From Actinomycetes bacterium (GTDB taxonomy: Bacteria > Actinomycetota > Acidimicrobiia > Acidimicrobiales > RAAP-2): DNA of 37,969 bases. The stretch is taken from NCBI GenBank assembly GCA_021831125.1, contig JAKBNI010000011.1:1-37969 (forward strand). The letters run 5' to 3'. Of this stretch, positions 19,274 to 28,753 are shown one piece after another (position 1 is the stretch's first letter; every line of letters begins with the position of its first letter). The position numbers and the translations under genes are program-made. The notes beneath the pieces were generated by a model. That model had not been told where the DNA came from and ran no database searches. It worked only from the letters and a program-made list of their open reading frames with translations.

Positions 19274-20556
19274 CGTCCTCCGTTCACCAGGGCGCGCAGC
19301 GAGCCGGCCACCTCGTCGAAGGGGACACGCCGCTGGGCGCCCTCGTCACCCGGCGCGCGCAGGTCCCTCATGGTAACCGCACCGTCGGCGGCCTCCTCGG
19401 GCCCGTAGAGCAGCGCGGCGCGCGCGCCCGAGCGGTCGGCGACCTTCATCTGGGCGCGCATCGAGCGCGCTCCGTAGGCGCGGTCCAGGGCGAGTCCCGC
19501 CCCGCGCAGGGACTCGACGAGCCGCTGGATCGCGGCGTCGCCGACGGTGTCGACGACGAAGGCGTCGAGCACCCGGTGCACCAGGGGCTCGGTCGCCCCC
19601 TCGCGCTCGCGCACCATCAAGATCCGCTCCACGCCCGAGCCGAAGCCGATCCCGCTCACCGCGGGCCCGCCGAGCTCCTCGACCAGGCCGTCGTAGCGCC
19701 CGCCCCCGCCGATCGCGTTCTGGGCGCTCTCCAGGACGTCCGAGACGAACTCGAAGGTCGTGCGGGTGTAGTAGTCGAAGCCCCGGACCAGCCTCGGGTT
19801 CACCTCGGCCACGATCCCCACCGCGTCGAGCCCCTCGCGCACCGCCGCGAAGTGGGTCCGGCACTCGGTGCACAGGTGGTCGATCAACATGGGGCCCTCG
19901 GCCGTGACGAGGACGCAGGCCTCGCGCTTGCAGTCGAGGACGCGCAGGGGGTTCTGGCGCCAGCGCTCGCGGTGCTCGTCGCACAGCGAGTCCTCGTGGG
20001 CCGCGAGGTGCGCCCCGAGGAGCTCGACGTAGGCGGGCCGGCAGGCTCGGTCCCCCATCGAGTTGACGAGCAGGCGGTACCGGCGCAGTCCGACGGCCCG
20101 GTAGGTCGCGTTCGCCAGGGCGATCACCTCGACGTCGACCAGGGGGTCGTCGGTGCCGATCGCCTCGACCCCGAGCTGGGTGTGCTGGCGGTAGCGGCCG
20201 GCCTGGGGTCGCTCGTAGCGGAAGGCCGGCGTGACGTACCACGCCTTCCACGGCGTCGTCGGGTGGTGCTGGACGAAGGCCCGAACCACCGAGGCCGTGC
20301 CCTCGGGGCGCAGCGCCAGCGTGCGGTCCCCCCGGTCGGTGAAGACGTACATCTCGTTGCGAAAGACGTCGCTCACCTCGCCCAGTCCCCGGACGAACAC
20401 CCCGACGTCCTCGAACAGGGGCGTCATGACCAAGGAGAACCCGTAGCGGTAGGCCAGCTGGGCGTAGGTCGCGACCAGCCCCTCCCACTCGAAGGACTCG
20501 GGCGCCAGGACGTCGCGGGTCCCGGTGGGCGCCTGGAACGGCGGCGTGGGGGTCAT
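19270..20556 (-). CDS. hisS: histidyl-tRNA synthetase
   Basis: GTRDVLAPESFEWE, LALRPEGTASVVRAFV, RGFDYYTRTTFEFVS, GGGRYDGLVEELGG, SGIGFGSGVERILM. Confidence 0.97.
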   Translation of the reverse strand: MTPTPPFQAPTGTRDVLAPESFEWEGLVATYAQLAYRYGFSLVMTPLFEDVGVFVRGLGEVSDVFRNEMYVFTDRGDRTLALRPEGTASVVRAFVQHHPTTPWKAWYVTPAFRYERPQAGRYRQHTQLGVEAIGTDDPLVDVEVIALANATYRAVGLRRYRLLVNSMGDRACRPAYVELLGAHLAAHEDSLCDEHRERWRQNPLRVLDCKREACVLVTAEGPMLIDHLCTECRTHFAAVREGLDAVGIVAEVNPRLVRGFDYYTRTTFEFVSDVLESAQNAIGGGGRYDGLVEELGGPAVSGIGFGSGVERILMVREREGATEPLVHRVLDAFVVDTVGDAAIQRLVESLRGAGLALDRAYGARSMRAQMKVADRSGARAALLYGPEEAADGAVTMRDLRAPGDEGAQRRVPFDEVAGSLRALVNGGR

Positions 20557-22757
20557 GAGGACTTGTTCTGGCCGGGCAACTGGCGAAAGGCGTCGAACAC
20601 CCCGTCGACCGCCTTCAGGGCCGCCAGCAGGCTCGACAGGTGCGCCGGGTCGGCGAGCTCGACGTCAAAGACCATGCGCACGATCCGCGCCCCCGAGGTC
20701 GTGGTGCTCGAGGAGATGATGTTGAGGTGGTACTCGGCGACGACCTTGGAGACGTCGAGCAGGAGCCGCGATCGGTCGAAGGCGAGGATCTCGAGCACCA
20801 CCCGGTACTGGCCGCTCGTGCCGTCCCACTCGACGTCGATCACCCGCTCGCCGAGGCGCTGGGCGAGGGCGACGGCGTTGGAGCAGTCGTCGCGGTGCAC
20901 CGAGACGCCCCGGCCCTGGGTGATGAAGCCCATGATCGAGTCCCCCGGCACCGGTGAGCAGCACCGCGCCAGGTGGATCATCACGTCGTCCAGGCCCTCG
21001 ACGTAGACCCCCACGCCGCGGTTCGAGCGGTTCGACCTTGGGGCCTTGGTGACGGTCGTCGGCAGCTGCTCCACCTCCCCGCCGCGCAGCTCACGCTCCA
21101 GGCGCTGGACGACGGCGTGGGCCGAGGGGTGGCCGGCCGCGACGGCGAGGAAGAGGGCGTCGACGCTCTCGAGGTTGAACGACGCCACCACCGTCGACAG
21201 CGCCCCGGAGGCCAGCGTCGTGGCGATCGGCAGGCCCTCGCGACGCAGCGCGCGCACCAGCTCCTCGCGGCCCGACTCGAGGGCGTCCTCGCGTCGCTCG
21301 CGCTGGAACCACTGGCGGATCTTGGAGCGGGCCCGCGAGGACTTGACGATGTTGAGCCAGTCCCGGCTCGGGCCGGCGTCGTCGTTCTTCGCCGTGACGA
21401 TCTCCACGACGTCGGCCGAGCGCAGGACCGTGGTGAGCGGCACCAGGCGTCCGTTGACCTTGGCCCCTACGCAGTGGTGGCCCACCTCGGTGTGCACGGC
21501 GTAGGCGAAGTCGATGGGAGTCGACCCCTCGACCAGGGAGATCACCCGGCCCTTGGGGGTGAAGACGTAGACCTCGTCGTGGCCGAGGTCGAGCTTCAGC
21601 GCCTCGAGGAAGGCGATCGGATCCTTCTCCTCCTCCTCGACGTCGGCGAGGCGCTGCATCCAGGCGACCTCCTTGGCCGAGGCGCCCTCCTTGTACATCC
21701 AGTGGGCGGCCACGCCGAACTCCGCGCGCCGGTGCATCTCGTGGGTGCGAATCTGCACCTCGACCGACTTGCCCCGCGGCCCGATCACCGTGGTGTGCAG
21801 GGACTGGTAGAGGTTGAACTTGGGCGAGTTGATGTAGTCCTTGAAGCGGCCCTGGACCGGGGACCACAGGGCGTGCACCGCCCCGAGCGCCGCCCAGCAC
21901 TCGCGCTCCTCGTCGACCACGATCCTCAGGCCGACCAGGTCGAAGATCTCATCGAACTCCTTGCCGCCCACGACCATCTTCTCGTAGATGCTCCAGAGAT
22001 GCTTGGGTCGGCCCCGCACCTCGGCGTCGAGGTGGAACTCGGTGAGCTTCGCGCGCAGGGTCGCCATCACCTCGGCGAGGTAGGCCTCGCGCTCGGGCTG
22101 GCGAGCGGCCACCATCTGCTCGATCTCGGCGTAGCGCTTGGGGTGCAGGGTCGCGAAACTGAGGTCCTCGAGCTGCCACTTGACCTGCTCGACCCCGAGA
22201 CGGTGCGCGAGCGGCGCGTAGACGTCAAGGGTCTCCTGGGCGATCGCGCGCTGACGGTGCATCGGCATCACCGAGATCGTGCGCATGTTGTGGAGCCGGT
22301 CGGCCAGCTTGATCAGCAGGACCCGCCAGTCCTGGGCCATGGCGATGAACATCTTGCGGATGGTCGCGGCCTGCTGGGCCTCCTTGGAGTCGAACTCGAG
22401 GCGGTCGAGCTTGGTGACCCCGTCGACCACGGCCGCCACCTGGGCGCCGAACTCCTCGGCCAGCCACTCGGTCGTCACCCCGGTGTCCTCGACGGCGTCG
22501 TGCAGGAGCGCCGCGGCCAGGGTCACCTCGTCGAGCCCCAGGTCGGCCGTGATCCCGGCCACCGCGATCGGGTGGGTCACGTAGGGCTCGCCGGTGCGGC
22601 GCAGCTGGCCCTCGTGGGCGTTGATCGCCGCGACGCCGGCCCGGCGAATCAGCTCGACGTCGCCGTCCTCGTGGTGCTCGAGGAACCGTGCGATCAGCCG
22701 CTCGAGGGAGCCCACGAGGGCCGCGTCGACGCTCTGGCGTGACGTCAGGCTCACCAT
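20553..22757 (-). CDS. relA: bifunctional (p)ppGpp synthetase/hydrolase (Rel/SpoT family)
   Basis: HD domain LLHDAVEDTG, LIKLADRLHNMRTI; synthetase RFKDYINSPKFNLYQSLHTTV (RxKD type); TGS VFTPKGRVISL; C-terminal ACT. Confidence 0.97.
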   Translation of the reverse strand: MVSLTSRQSVDAALVGSLERLIARFLEHHEDGDVELIRRAGVAAINAHEGQLRRTGEPYVTHPIAVAGITADLGLDEVTLAAALLHDAVEDTGVTTEWLAEEFGAQVAAVVDGVTKLDRLEFDSKEAQQAATIRKMFIAMAQDWRVLLIKLADRLHNMRTISVMPMHRQRAIAQETLDVYAPLAHRLGVEQVKWQLEDLSFATLHPKRYAEIEQMVAARQPEREAYLAEVMATLRAKLTEFHLDAEVRGRPKHLWSIYEKMVVGGKEFDEIFDLVGLRIVVDEERECWAALGAVHALWSPVQGRFKDYINSPKFNLYQSLHTTVIGPRGKSVEVQIRTHEMHRRAEFGVAAHWMYKEGASAKEVAWMQRLADVEEEEKDPIAFLEALKLDLGHDEVYVFTPKGRVISLVEGSTPIDFAYAVHTEVGHHCVGAKVNGRLVPLTTVLRSADVVEIVTAKNDDAGPSRDWLNIVKSSRARSKIRQWFQRERREDALESGREELVRALRREGLPIATTLASGALSTVVASFNLESVDALFLAVAAGHPSAHAVVQRLERELRGGEVEQLPTTVTKAPRSNRSNRGVGVYVEGLDDVMIHLARCCSPVPGDSIMGFITQGRGVSVHRDDCSNAVALAQRLGERVIDVEWDGTSGQYRVVLEILAFDRSRLLLDVSKVVAEYHLNIISSSTTTSGARIVRMVFDVELADPAHLSSLLAALKAVDGVFDAFRQLPGQNKSS

Positions 22758-22763
22758 GGCGTC

Positions 22764-22769
22764 AGCCTA
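22764..22769 (-). promoter_or_regulatory. -10 element for leaderless rel
   Basis: TAGGCT-N6-ATG(22757). Confidence 0.6.
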
Positions 22770-22777
22770 CCGGCGCC

Positions 22778-23914
22778 CTAGCGGCGCTTGGGCTTTCGCG
22801 CGCGCGGCTGGATGGTCGTGCCGACGCCGGTGCGCACCGGCGTCGAGGCCACCCCGGCGACGGCGGCCGCGGCCGACGAGGCCGCCAGGCGCGCCGCGCT
22901 CGTCGCCGAGAGCACCAGGTGGCCGCCGCGCGCGTTGACCCGCTGAGCCAGCTCGCGATAGCGCTGCTCGCGCTCCTTCATCACCGCGAGCAACGGGCTC
23001 GCGATGAAGATGGACGAGTAGGCCCCGCTCATCAGCCCCACGAAGAGCGCCAGGCCGTAGTCCTGCAGCGTCGTGGCGCCCAGGATGTAGGCCCCCACGA
23101 CGAGCACCGAGAGCACCGGCAAGATGGCCACCAGTGAGGTGTTGATCGAGCGCGCCAGCGTCTGGTTCATCGAGAGGTTCACCATGTCCGAGTAGGTCAG
23201 GTCCCCCGACTTCAAGATGCCGTTGGTGTTGTCGCGCACTCGGTCGAAGACCACGACGGTGTCGTAGAGCGAGTAGCCGAGGATGGTCAGGATCGCGATC
23301 ACGGTGTCCGGGGTGATCTGGAAGCCGAAGATCGAGTACACCCCGACCGTGACGAGCAGGTCGTGGAGCATCGCCAAGAAGGCCGCCACGGCCATCTTGG
23401 GCTCGAAGCGCAGACTGATGTAGACGACCACCGCGATGAAGAAGATGATCAGGGCCTCGAGGGCCCGGTTGGTGATCTGCCCGCCCCAGGTCGGACCGAC
23501 GCTCGAGGTGGAGACCTGGTTGAAGGTCGTCCCCGCGAGGTCGGCCATCGCGTGGGCCACCTTGTCGGTGAGGGCCGTCTGGGCGCTCGAGGACAGGCTG
23601 TTGATGTCGGCGGTCACCTGGTAGGTGTCCGAGCCCAGCTTCTCCACCGTGGGGTTGGTGAGCCCCGCCGCCACGACGGTGCTCTGCATGCGCGCGACCG
23701 AGGTGTGCGGCGCCAGGACCTCCCAGGAGCTGCCGCCCTTGAAGTCGATGCCCAGGTTGAACCCCCGCACGCCGAGCGAGACGAGGCCCGCCACGATGAT
23801 CACGAGCGAGACCGTGAACCAGACCCGGCGACGGCCCACGAAGTCGACCGTCGTGAGCCCGTGGTAGAGGCGACCGAAGCGGCCGTAGGTGGGCGCGGCC
23901 CCGGCCTCACTCAC
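22778..23914 (-). CDS. secF: protein translocase subunit SecF
   Basis: GFNLGIDFKGGSSWEV, TILGYSLYDTVVVFDRVRDN, NQTLARSINTSLVAILPVL. Confidence 0.96.
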   Translation of the reverse strand: MSEAGAAPTYGRFGRLYHGLTTVDFVGRRRVWFTVSLVIIVAGLVSLGVRGFNLGIDFKGGSSWEVLAPHTSVARMQSTVVAAGLTNPTVEKLGSDTYQVTADINSLSSSAQTALTDKVAHAMADLAGTTFNQVSTSSVGPTWGGQITNRALEALIIFFIAVVVYISLRFEPKMAVAAFLAMLHDLLVTVGVYSIFGFQITPDTVIAILTILGYSLYDTVVVFDRVRDNTNGILKSGDLTYSDMVNLSMNQTLARSINTSLVAILPVLSVLVVGAYILGATTLQDYGLALFVGLMSGAYSSIFIASPLLAVMKEREQRYRELAQRVNARGGHLVLSATSAARLAASSAAAAVAGVASTPVRTGVGTTIQPRARKPKRR

Positions 23915-25406
23915 CGGCCACCTCCGCCTGCAGGCCCGCCGCGAGCGAGAGGGCCGAACCCGTGTTCTCGCTGCGGCGACCGAGCAAGATGACCAGGGGG
24001 CGCGTGAAGTACCAGGTGATGACGATGTCCATCAGGGTCGACAGGCCGAGGAAGAACGCGAAGCCCTTCACCGCGCCCACGGCGATGACGTAGAGCAGCA
24101 CCGCGGCGAGCAGGCTCACGGTGTCGGCCGCGAGCACCGTGCGCCAGGCCGACTTGAAGCCCCGGTCCACCGAGGTCCGCACCGAGCGCCCGGCTCGGGT
24201 CTCGTCTTTGAGCCGTTCGAAGTAGACGATGTAACTGTCCACGGTGATGCCGATCGACACGATCAGCCCCGTCACCCCGGCCAGGTCGAAACTGGGGGCG
24301 AGCGAGGTGTGCCCGAGCGCCGAGATGATCGCCCACAGCAGGGCCGCCGTGACCGCCAGGCCGAGCACGATCACCAGGCCGAGCGCCCGGTAGTAGAGGA
24401 TCGTGTAGAGCAGGACCAGGATCAGCCCGGCGACGCCGGCCCCGAGGCCCGCCACGAGGGCCGAGTGGCCGAGCGTCGGCGAGACGGTCTGGGTGGTGAG
24501 CGGCGTCAGGCGCACCGGCAGCGCGCCGTAGTTCATGGCGACCGCCAGGTTCTTCGCCGAGGACTGGGTGAACGAGCCCGAGATCTGGCCCTGGCCCTGG
24601 AAGCTGGTGAAGCTCGCCTGGTTGGGCTGGATGATCGGCGCGGACTGGACGACGCCGTCGAGCTCGATCGCCACCAGCTGGTGGAAGTTGCGCTGGGCCA
24701 CCTGGTCCCACGCGGGGCTGCCCGTCTTGGTCAGCGAGTAGTTGACGACCCACTGGCCCGACTGGTTCTGCTGGGCGATCGCGTTGTGCACGGCCGTGCC
24801 CGTGAGCTGGGCCGGGCCGAGCACGTAGCGAACCCCGGGCTGGCCGAGCCCGGGCAGCAGGACCTCGTTCTTCGGGTTGTCCTGGTTCGAGGGCGTGGAC
24901 TTGACCGCGGCGAAGGCGGGGTCCGGGGGGATCTGGTTGGTGAAGCCCGTCGAGGTGTTCACGTTGAGATTGGCCGCGGTCATGAGGTACTGCGCGCCGC
25001 AGGTCGGCAGGACCTTGACCGCCGTGACCTTCTTCGCGGTCGTCGCCTCGCAGAGCACCGGCCGGAAGAGGAGCTGGGCGGTCTGGCCGACCGAGGCCAG
25101 CACCGCGCGCGCGTCGGTCACCCCGGGCACCGAGACGACGACGTCCTTGCCCTGGAGGTTGACCGTGGCGCCCGAGACCCCGAGACCGTTCACCCGGTTG
25201 GTGATGATCGTCACCACCTCGTTCATGTCGGCGGTGGTGGCGCTACTCGCGGGCTTGTAGACGACCGAGAGCCCGCCGGCGAGGTCGAGGCCCAACTTGG
25301 GGCCCCAGCCCAGGGCCAGGGTGGTGGCCAGGGCGCCGAAGGCGATCGCGATGGTGAGGACCAGGCTGACGACGAGGTTTCGTCGCGAGCCGACCGCCGG
25401 CGCCAT
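23907..25406 (-). CDS. secD: protein translocase subunit SecD
   Basis: GLDLAGGLSVVYKP, ITNRVNGLGVSGATVNLQGKDVVVSVPGV, GITVDSYIVYFERLKDETRAGRS. Confidence 0.96.
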   Translation of the reverse strand: MAPAVGSRRNLVVSLVLTIAIAFGALATTLALGWGPKLGLDLAGGLSVVYKPASSATTADMNEVVTIITNRVNGLGVSGATVNLQGKDVVVSVPGVTDARAVLASVGQTAQLLFRPVLCEATTAKKVTAVKVLPTCGAQYLMTAANLNVNTSTGFTNQIPPDPAFAAVKSTPSNQDNPKNEVLLPGLGQPGVRYVLGPAQLTGTAVHNAIAQQNQSGQWVVNYSLTKTGSPAWDQVAQRNFHQLVAIELDGVVQSAPIIQPNQASFTSFQGQGQISGSFTQSSAKNLAVAMNYGALPVRLTPLTTQTVSPTLGHSALVAGLGAGVAGLILVLLYTILYYRALGLVIVLGLAVTAALLWAIISALGHTSLAPSFDLAGVTGLIVSIGITVDSYIVYFERLKDETRAGRSVRTSVDRGFKSAWRTVLAADTVSLLAAVLLYVIAVGAVKGFAFFLGLSTLMDIVITWYFTRPLVILLGRRSENTGSALSLAAGLQAEVAGE

Positions 25407-25780
25407 TACTCAGCGTCGCCTTCGGCCGGTCTCTCCTGCTCGTGGTCCGCGTGGACCTCGAGGGCCTCGGTGTCGACCGCCGGTGCGGGGTCGTAGCGCC
25501 GGGCGATGGCCGAAGGGATGAAGTCGAGCTCGACGCCACTCGACGAGCGCAGCGTCACGAACTCGTCGGTGCGGGCCACGACGGTGCCCACGAAGCCCCC
25601 GACGGTCTGGGCCCGGTCGCCGATCTCGACCTGGCGGGCCTCGAGGCGCTGGGCCTTGGCCTTGCGCGAGCGCGGGCGGATGAAGAAGAAGTACAGGGCC
25701 CCGAACAGGACGATGTAGATGAAGATGATCGCGGGCGAGCCGTGCGAGCTGGAACTCGACGTGGTAGCAGCGAACAACAT
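25406..25780 (-). CDS. yajC: preprotein translocase subunit YajC
   Basis: IYIVLFGALYFFFIRPRSRKAKAQ, RAQTVGGFVGTVVARTDEFVTL; immediately upstream of secDF. Confidence 0.92.
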   Translation of the reverse strand: MLFAATTSSSSSHGSPAIIFIYIVLFGALYFFFIRPRSRKAKAQRLEARQVEIGDRAQTVGGFVGTVVARTDEFVTLRSSSGVELDFIPSAIARRYDPAPAVDTEALEVHADHEQERPAEGDAE

Positions 25781-25834
25781 GGGTGACCCCTCTATAGACA
25801 GACCCTGAGACTCTAGCGGGTAGGGGCCCGCGCC

Positions 25835-26869
25835 CTAGAACAGTCCGCCCCGCGGCGGGGCCATTCCCAGGTGGCGGTAGGCGCGCTCGGTGGCGACCCG
25901 GCCCCGGGGGGTGCGCACGAGCAGCCCGCAGCGCAACAGGTACGGCTCGTAGGCCTCCTCGAGGGTCACCGGCTCCTCGCCGGTGGCGTGGGCCAGGGTC
26001 GTGAGCCCGACCGGCTGGGCCGCGAACTGGTCGCACAGCAAGGTGAGGATCCGCCGGTCGAGCTTGTCGAGGCCGAGCTCGTCAACCCCGAACAGCGCGA
26101 GGGCCTCGGCGGCGACGGCGCCGTCGACGACCCCGTGGCCCTTCACCGAGGCGAAGTCGCGCACCCGACGCAAGAGCCGGTTGGCCACCCGCGGGGTGCC
26201 CCGGCTCCGTCCGGCGATGGTCGCGGCCGCCTCGTCGGAGAGCTCGACCTCGAGGAGCCGGGCGGAGCGCTCCACGATCCGGCGCAGCTCGTCGGCCTCG
26301 TAGAGGTCGAGCTGGCCGATGAAGCCGAAGCGATCGCGCAGGGGGCCCGCCACCAGGCCGGTGCGGGTCGTCGCCCCGACGAGGGTGAAGCGCGGAAGGT
26401 CCAGTCGGATCGAGCGGGCCGAGGGCCCCCGGCCGATCAGCACGTCGAGGCGCAGGTCCTCCATCGCCGGGTAGAGGACCTCCTCCACGCTGCGGCTGAG
26501 CCGGTGGATCTCGTCGACGAAGAGCACGTCCCCGTCACCGAGCTCGGTGAGGATCGCCGCGAGGTCGCCCGGGCGAGAGAGGACCGGTCCGGAGGTGACC
26601 TTGAGGCTCGTGGCCATCTCGCGCGCCACGATCTGGGCGAGCGAGGTCTTGCCGAGTCCCGGGGGGCCGACGAAGAGGATGTGGTCGGCGCACTGGCCCC
26701 GGGTCCGCGCCGAGCCCAGGACGACCTCGAGGTGACCGACGAGGTCGCCCTGGCCCACGAACTCGGCCAGGGTGAGCGGTCGCAGCGAGGCCTCCACGCG
26801 CCGCTCGCTCTCGCCCGCCTGGGGTGCGACGGGCCGGCGCAGCTCGTCGAGGTCGAGGTCGCGGGTCAC
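25835..26869 (-). CDS. ruvB: Holliday junction helicase RuvB
   Basis: SLRPLTLAEFVGQ, HILFVGPPGLGKTSLAQIVA, DVLFVDEIHRLSRSVEEVLYPAMED, GATTRTGLVAGPLRDRFGF. GTG 26869 overlaps the ruvA stop. Confidence 0.98.
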   Translation of the reverse strand: MTRDLDLDELRRPVAPQAGESERRVEASLRPLTLAEFVGQGDLVGHLEVVLGSARTRGQCADHILFVGPPGLGKTSLAQIVAREMATSLKVTSGPVLSRPGDLAAILTELGDGDVLFVDEIHRLSRSVEEVLYPAMEDLRLDVLIGRGPSARSIRLDLPRFTLVGATTRTGLVAGPLRDRFGFIGQLDLYEADELRRIVERSARLLEVELSDEAAATIAGRSRGTPRVANRLLRRVRDFASVKGHGVVDGAVAAEALALFGVDELGLDKLDRRILTLLCDQFAAQPVGLTTLAHATGEEPVTLEEAYEPYLLRCGLLVRTPRGRVATERAYRHLGMAPPRGGLF

Positions 26870-27420
26870 GTCCGGCGCACCAGTCGCAGCGCCGCGCGCA
26901 GCGCCTCGCCCTCGTCCTCGGGCAGCTCCGCCCCCTCGAGGGCGTCGCGGATCTCGCTCGCGCTGTAGCCGAGCGACCGCAGCGCGTCGTCCACCGCCGC
27001 CAGGGCCGGCGCGACGGGCGCCTCGTGGGGCAGACGGCCCTTGAGCTCGAGCACGATGCGCCCCGCGGTCTTCGCCCCGACCCCGGGGATGAGCGCCACC
27101 GTCTTCACGTCCTCGGCCTCGATGGCGCGCGCGAGGGTCTCGACGCTCATCGTGCGCAGCGCCCCGAGGGCCGTCGCCGGCCCGACCCCGGGGGCGGCCA
27201 GGAGCAGCTCGAAGAGGTCGCGCTCGGCCGTCGTCGCGAACCCGTAGAGCACGAGGGCGTCCTCGCGCACCGCGGTGTGCACGAAGAGCTCGATCTCCTC
27301 GCCCACCCCCGGGGCGACGGCCGCGGCCACCTGGACGCGGTAGCCGACGTCGTGGACGTCGACGATCGTCGCCCCGTCGCCGCCGTGACCGACGACCCGC
27401 CCGCGCAACCACCCGATCAC
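26866..27420 (-). CDS. ruvA: Holliday junction DNA helicase subunit RuvA
   Basis: VIGWLRGRVV, DVGYRVQV, LLAAPGVGPATALGALRTM, IPGVGAKTAGRIVLELKGRL. Confidence 0.96.
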   Translation of the reverse strand: MIGWLRGRVVGHGGDGATIVDVHDVGYRVQVAAAVAPGVGEEIELFVHTAVREDALVLYGFATTAERDLFELLLAAPGVGPATALGALRTMSVETLARAIEAEDVKTVALIPGVGAKTAGRIVLELKGRLPHEAPVAPALAAVDDALRSLGYSASEIRDALEGAELPEDEGEALRAALRLVRRT

Positions 27421-27920
27421 GGCGCCGGCGCCTCGAGGCGCGTCTCGGTCCGGGCCACGGCGAGGTAGGTGAGCGCCAGCCCGAGGGCGTCGGCGACGTC
27501 GGGCGGGCGGGGCACCTCGGCGAGCCCGAGGAGCCGGGCGACCATCGCCTGGACCTGGGCCTTGTCGGCCGCGCCGTAGCCCGTGACGGCGAGCTTGACC
27601 TCCTGGGCGGTGAACTGGCGCACCCGGCACCCCTCGGCCAGGGCGATGGCGACCCCGCTCGCCTGGGCCACCGGGATCGCGGTGCGGGCGTTGCGCTGGT
27701 AGAAGACGCGCTCGACGACGACGACCTCGGGGGTCGCCTCGGCGTAGAGCCGCGCGAGGTCCCGGCCGAGCTGGGCGAGTCGGCGCTCGACGGGGTCGGC
27801 GGGGTCGGTCTCGATCAGCCCGGCGCGCACCGCGACCGCCGGGCGATCCCCCTCGAGGGACCCCTCCACCAGGCCGAAGCCGCAGCGGGTCAGGCCGGGG
27901 TCGATGCCGAGGACGAACAC
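27417..27920 (-). CDS. ruvC: crossover junction endodeoxyribonuclease RuvC
   Basis: VLGIDPGLTRCGFGLVEG, VVVERVFYQRNARTAIPVAQASGVAIALA, PPDVADALGLALTYL. Confidence 0.97.
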   Translation of the reverse strand: MFVLGIDPGLTRCGFGLVEGSLEGDRPAVAVRAGLIETDPADPVERRLAQLGRDLARLYAEATPEVVVVERVFYQRNARTAIPVAQASGVAIALAEGCRVRQFTAQEVKLAVTGYGAADKAQVQAMVARLLGLAEVPRPPDVADALGLALTYLAVARTETRLEAPAP

Positions 27921-27927
27921 GTGTTCG
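27914..27927. promoter_or_regulatory. LexA/SOS-box-like palindrome overlapping the ruvC start codon
   Basis: CGAACACGTGTTCG, a perfect 14-bp palindrome matching the Gram-positive/actinobacterial SOS box core CGAAC-N4-GTTCG. Confidence 0.85.
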
Positions 27928-27933
27928 ACTGTA
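27928..27933 (-). promoter_or_regulatory. -10 element for leaderless ruvC
   Basis: TACAGT-N7-GTG(27920); abuts the SOS-like palindrome. Confidence 0.6.
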
Positions 27934-27959
27934 CCCCGGACCGCCCGCCCGCACGGGGA

Positions 27960-28709
27960 CTAGCCCTCGTAGGCGGCCAGGAGGTCGTCGGCGATGTCGA
28001 AGTTCGAGAACACGTTCTGGACGTCGTCGTGGTCGTCGAGCGCGTCGACCAGGCGAAGGACCCGCTTGGCCTCGGACTCCTCGGTCACGGGCACGGTGTT
28101 CTGGGCGACCAGGGCCAGCTCGGCGCTGCGCACCGCGAGTCCGTGGGCCTCGAGGGCCGCGCGCGCCCGGGCCAGCTCCTGGGGCTCGGTCGTCACGGTG
28201 TAGTCGGCGCCGTTGGGCTCGTAGTTCTCCGCTCCGGCCTCCATGACCCACTCGAGCAGCTGGTCCTCCTCGAGGGGCCCGGCGACCTCGATCTCCCCCT
28301 TGCGCTCGAACTGCCAGGAGACGGCGCCGGGCTCGGCGATGGTCCCCCCGTTCTTCGCGAAGAGGTGCTTGATCTCGGCGCTCGTGCGGTTGCGGTTGTC
28401 GGTGAGCGTCTCGACGATCACCGCCACCCCGCCGGGGCCGTAGCCCTCGTAGGTGATCGCCTCGTAGCGCACGCCCTCGAGCTCGCCCGTGCCGCGCTTG
28501 ATCGCCCGCTCGATCGTGTCGAGGGGCACCGAGGCCTCGCGGGCCTTCTGGTACATCGTGCGCAGGCTCGCGTTGCCCTCGGGGTCGCCCCCGCCCTCGC
28601 GGGCGGCGACCTCCACCTGGCGGATCAGCTTGGCGAAGACCTTGGCGCGCGCGGCGTCCTTCGCGCCCTTGCGGTGCTTGGTGGTGGCCCACTTGGAATG
28701 GCCGGACAT
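27960..28709 (-). CDS. YebC/PmpR family protein (TACO1-like)
   Basis: MSGHSKWATTKHRKGAKDAARAKVFAKLIRQ; GYGPGGVAVIVETLTDNRNRT. Strong SD GGGAGG upstream. Confidence 0.97.
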   Translation of the reverse strand: MSGHSKWATTKHRKGAKDAARAKVFAKLIRQVEVAAREGGGDPEGNASLRTMYQKAREASVPLDTIERAIKRGTGELEGVRYEAITYEGYGPGGVAVIVETLTDNRNRTSAEIKHLFAKNGGTIAEPGAVSWQFERKGEIEVAGPLEEDQLLEWVMEAGAENYEPNGADYTVTTEPQELARARAALEAHGLAVRSAELALVAQNTVPVTEESEAKRVLRLVDALDDHDDVQNVFSNFDIADDLLAAYEG

Positions 28710-28753
28710 GTTCCCTCCCGCCCCGTCGGGGCCCCGAAATCGTAGCGAACGCG

